Positions 5,611-6,564 of a stretch of DNA of 6,564 bases are shown here, piece by piece. A model generated the notes under the pieces. It saw nothing but the letters and a program-made list of their open reading frames with translations, made no database searches and was not told where the DNA came from. The position numbers and the translations under genes are program-made. Numbering within the stretch: the first letter of the stretch is position 1; every line of letters begins with the position of its first letter. The stretch spans positions 1 to 6,564 of the forward strand of contig DATKSG010000052.1 of the NCBI GenBank assembly GCA_035531775.1, given 5' to 3'. Source of the DNA: DATKSG01 sp035531775 (GTDB lineage Bacteria > Actinomycetota > Acidimicrobiia > Acidimicrobiales > UBA8190).

Positions 5611-6564
5611 CGAGCCACTCCCGCCGCCGGCCACCCCGAGGAGGCGGCCGGCGGCCACCTCCACCACCCGGTCCGCAGACACCGCGGCCGGGGGGTCCAC
5701 GGCCGTGGTGAGCAGCACCTGGCCGGCCGGCAGTTGCTCGACCAGGGCCGCCGAGCGCCGGGCGTCTAGCTCGGAGAACACGTCGTCCAGCAGCAGCACC
5801 GGGGGAACCCCGTGATCGGCGGTGGCCAGCTGGTGGACGGCCAGGCGCAGGGCCAGCGCTGCGCTGCGCTGCTCGCCCTGTGACGCATGGGTGCGGGCCG
5901 GGCGCCGGGCCACGGCGATGTCGAGCTCGTCTCGATGCGGGCCCACGGTGGTGGCCTGGCGGCGCAAATCGTCGCTCCTGGCCGCCTGCAGGGCCTCCTC
6001 CAGGTCCCCGGCCCACGACCGGCGGTACCGCAGGCCCACGTCGTCGCCGGCCCCGGCCAGGCGCCCGTAGGCCGCCGACACCAGGGGGGCGAGCTCGTCG
6101 GTCAGGGCTTCACGAGCCTCGGCCAAAGCCTGGCCCGCCGTGGCCAGCCGGGAGTCCCACACGTCCAAGGTGGTGAGGACCTCGGCCCCGGGGCGCCCGC
6201 CCGCCTGGCGCAGCACGGCGGCGCGCTGGCGCAGGATGCGCTCCACGTCGCTCACCAGGGCCTCTAAACGTGGGTGGCGCCCGAGTAGAGCCTCGTCCAG
6301 GTAGGCGCGCCGCCCGGCCGGGCCCCCTTGGACCAGGTCCAGGTCGTCGGGGGAGAACACCGAGGTTCGCAGTGCGCCGGCGAGCTCGGCGCGCCGGCGC
6401 ACTGGCTGACGGTTCACCTGCACCCGGGCGGGCCCGCTCACCGGAAGCTCGGCCTCGAGTAGCACCTGGCGGCCACCCGAGGTGGCCTCGGCCCGCACCA
6501 CGGCCCGAGCCTGGCCCGTGCGCACCAGGGCCTCTCGCGGCGCGGCCCGGAACGAGCGCCCGGT
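5596..6564 (-). CDS. recF: RecF recombination and gap-repair ATPase, C-terminal part (5' end outside window)
   Basis: RecF is an SMC/ABC-like ATPase that binds gapped DNA and, with RecO and RecR, helps load RecA at stalled or damaged forks. The 322 residues visible run in frame from the window edge and open with GRSFR, as RecF does after its Walker A segment. That segment and roughly the first 50-60 residues lie outside the window. Motifs in fragment numbering: the family signature FSPDDLDLVQGGPAGRR at about 70-86, VGPHRDEL at about 207-214, the ABC signature SQGEQR at about 228-233, and Walker B plus D-loop VLLLDDVFSELD at about 256-267. The GTG at 6525 is an internal valine codon, not the start. 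The gene ends in TGA at 5598-5596, overlapping the next start codon, so translational coupling is likely. The tail after the ATPase core is Gly/Ser-rich. No frameshift is seen. Confidence 0.96.
   Translation of the reverse strand, partial: TGRSFRAAPREALVRTGQARAVVRAEATSGGRQVLLEAELPVSGPARVQVNRQPVRRRAELAGALRTSVFSPDDLDLVQGGPAGRRAYLDEALLGRHPRLEALVSDVERILRQRAAVLRQAGGRPGAEVLTTLDVWDSRLATAGQALAEAREALTDELAPLVSAAYGRLAGAGDDVGLRYRRSWAGDLEEALQAARSDDLRRQATTVGPHRDELDIAVARRPARTHASQGEQRSAALALRLAVHQLATADHGVPPVLLLDDVFSELDARRSAALVEQLPAGQVLLTTAVDPPAAVSADRVVEVAAGRLLGVAGGGSGSGEVA

Noticed and set aside
5243..6016. A longer start for dciA giving 257 residues
   Set aside because: The added N-terminus lies within recF in another frame and is low-complexity. 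The GTG at 5599 has a strong ribosome binding site and a GTGA overlap.

Overview
This GC-rich chromosomal window carries the replication and topology block recF - dciA (DUF721) - gyrB - gyrA, all read on the minus strand. It is followed by the 5' half of a tRNA-Ile(GAT) gene. The gene order, a GyrB of about 650 residues without the proteobacterial insertion, the tRNA-Ile directly after gyrA, and strong G/C preference at third codon positions all point to a high-GC actinobacterium. A lineage outside the mycobacteria, possibly Acidimicrobiia-like, is my guess; it rests on general resemblance and not on a search.

Reading in the direction of transcription (high to low coordinates): 6564-5596 is the C-terminal part of RecF, with its N-terminus beyond the window. 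A GTGA overlap leads into a 118-residue DciA-type protein (5599-5243). A 189-base gap follows, with a candidate extended -10 promoter at about 5150. Then come gyrB (5053-3101), a 58-base spacer, gyrA (3042-493), a 55-base spacer, and tRNA-Ile starting at 437. RecF acts in recombinational gap repair, DciA is the presumed helicase-loading partner of DnaB, and GyrB plus GyrA form the A2B2 gyrase that supercoils DNA ahead of the fork. This is the standard actinobacterial origin-proximal arrangement, in which dnaA and dnaN would lie beyond the right edge.

The left 0.4 kb is the unusual part. The tRNA-Ile gene matches a normal tRNA through nucleotide 40 and then stops matching, and no 3' half is found in the remaining 396 bases. 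That stretch has less biased base use, short direct repeats, small hairpins, and probably the 3' end of a plus-strand gene (1-135) converging on the gyrase operon. The best explanations are a rearrangement or element insertion that split the tRNA gene, or an assembly join; an intron reaching beyond the window is possible but has weak support.

The second notable point is in GyrB: the TOPRIM signature reads EGNSAGG instead of EGDSAGG. This is a natural Asn at the position where Asp-to-Asn gives quinolone resistance in E. coli (D426N). No clearly new multi-gene system is visible.
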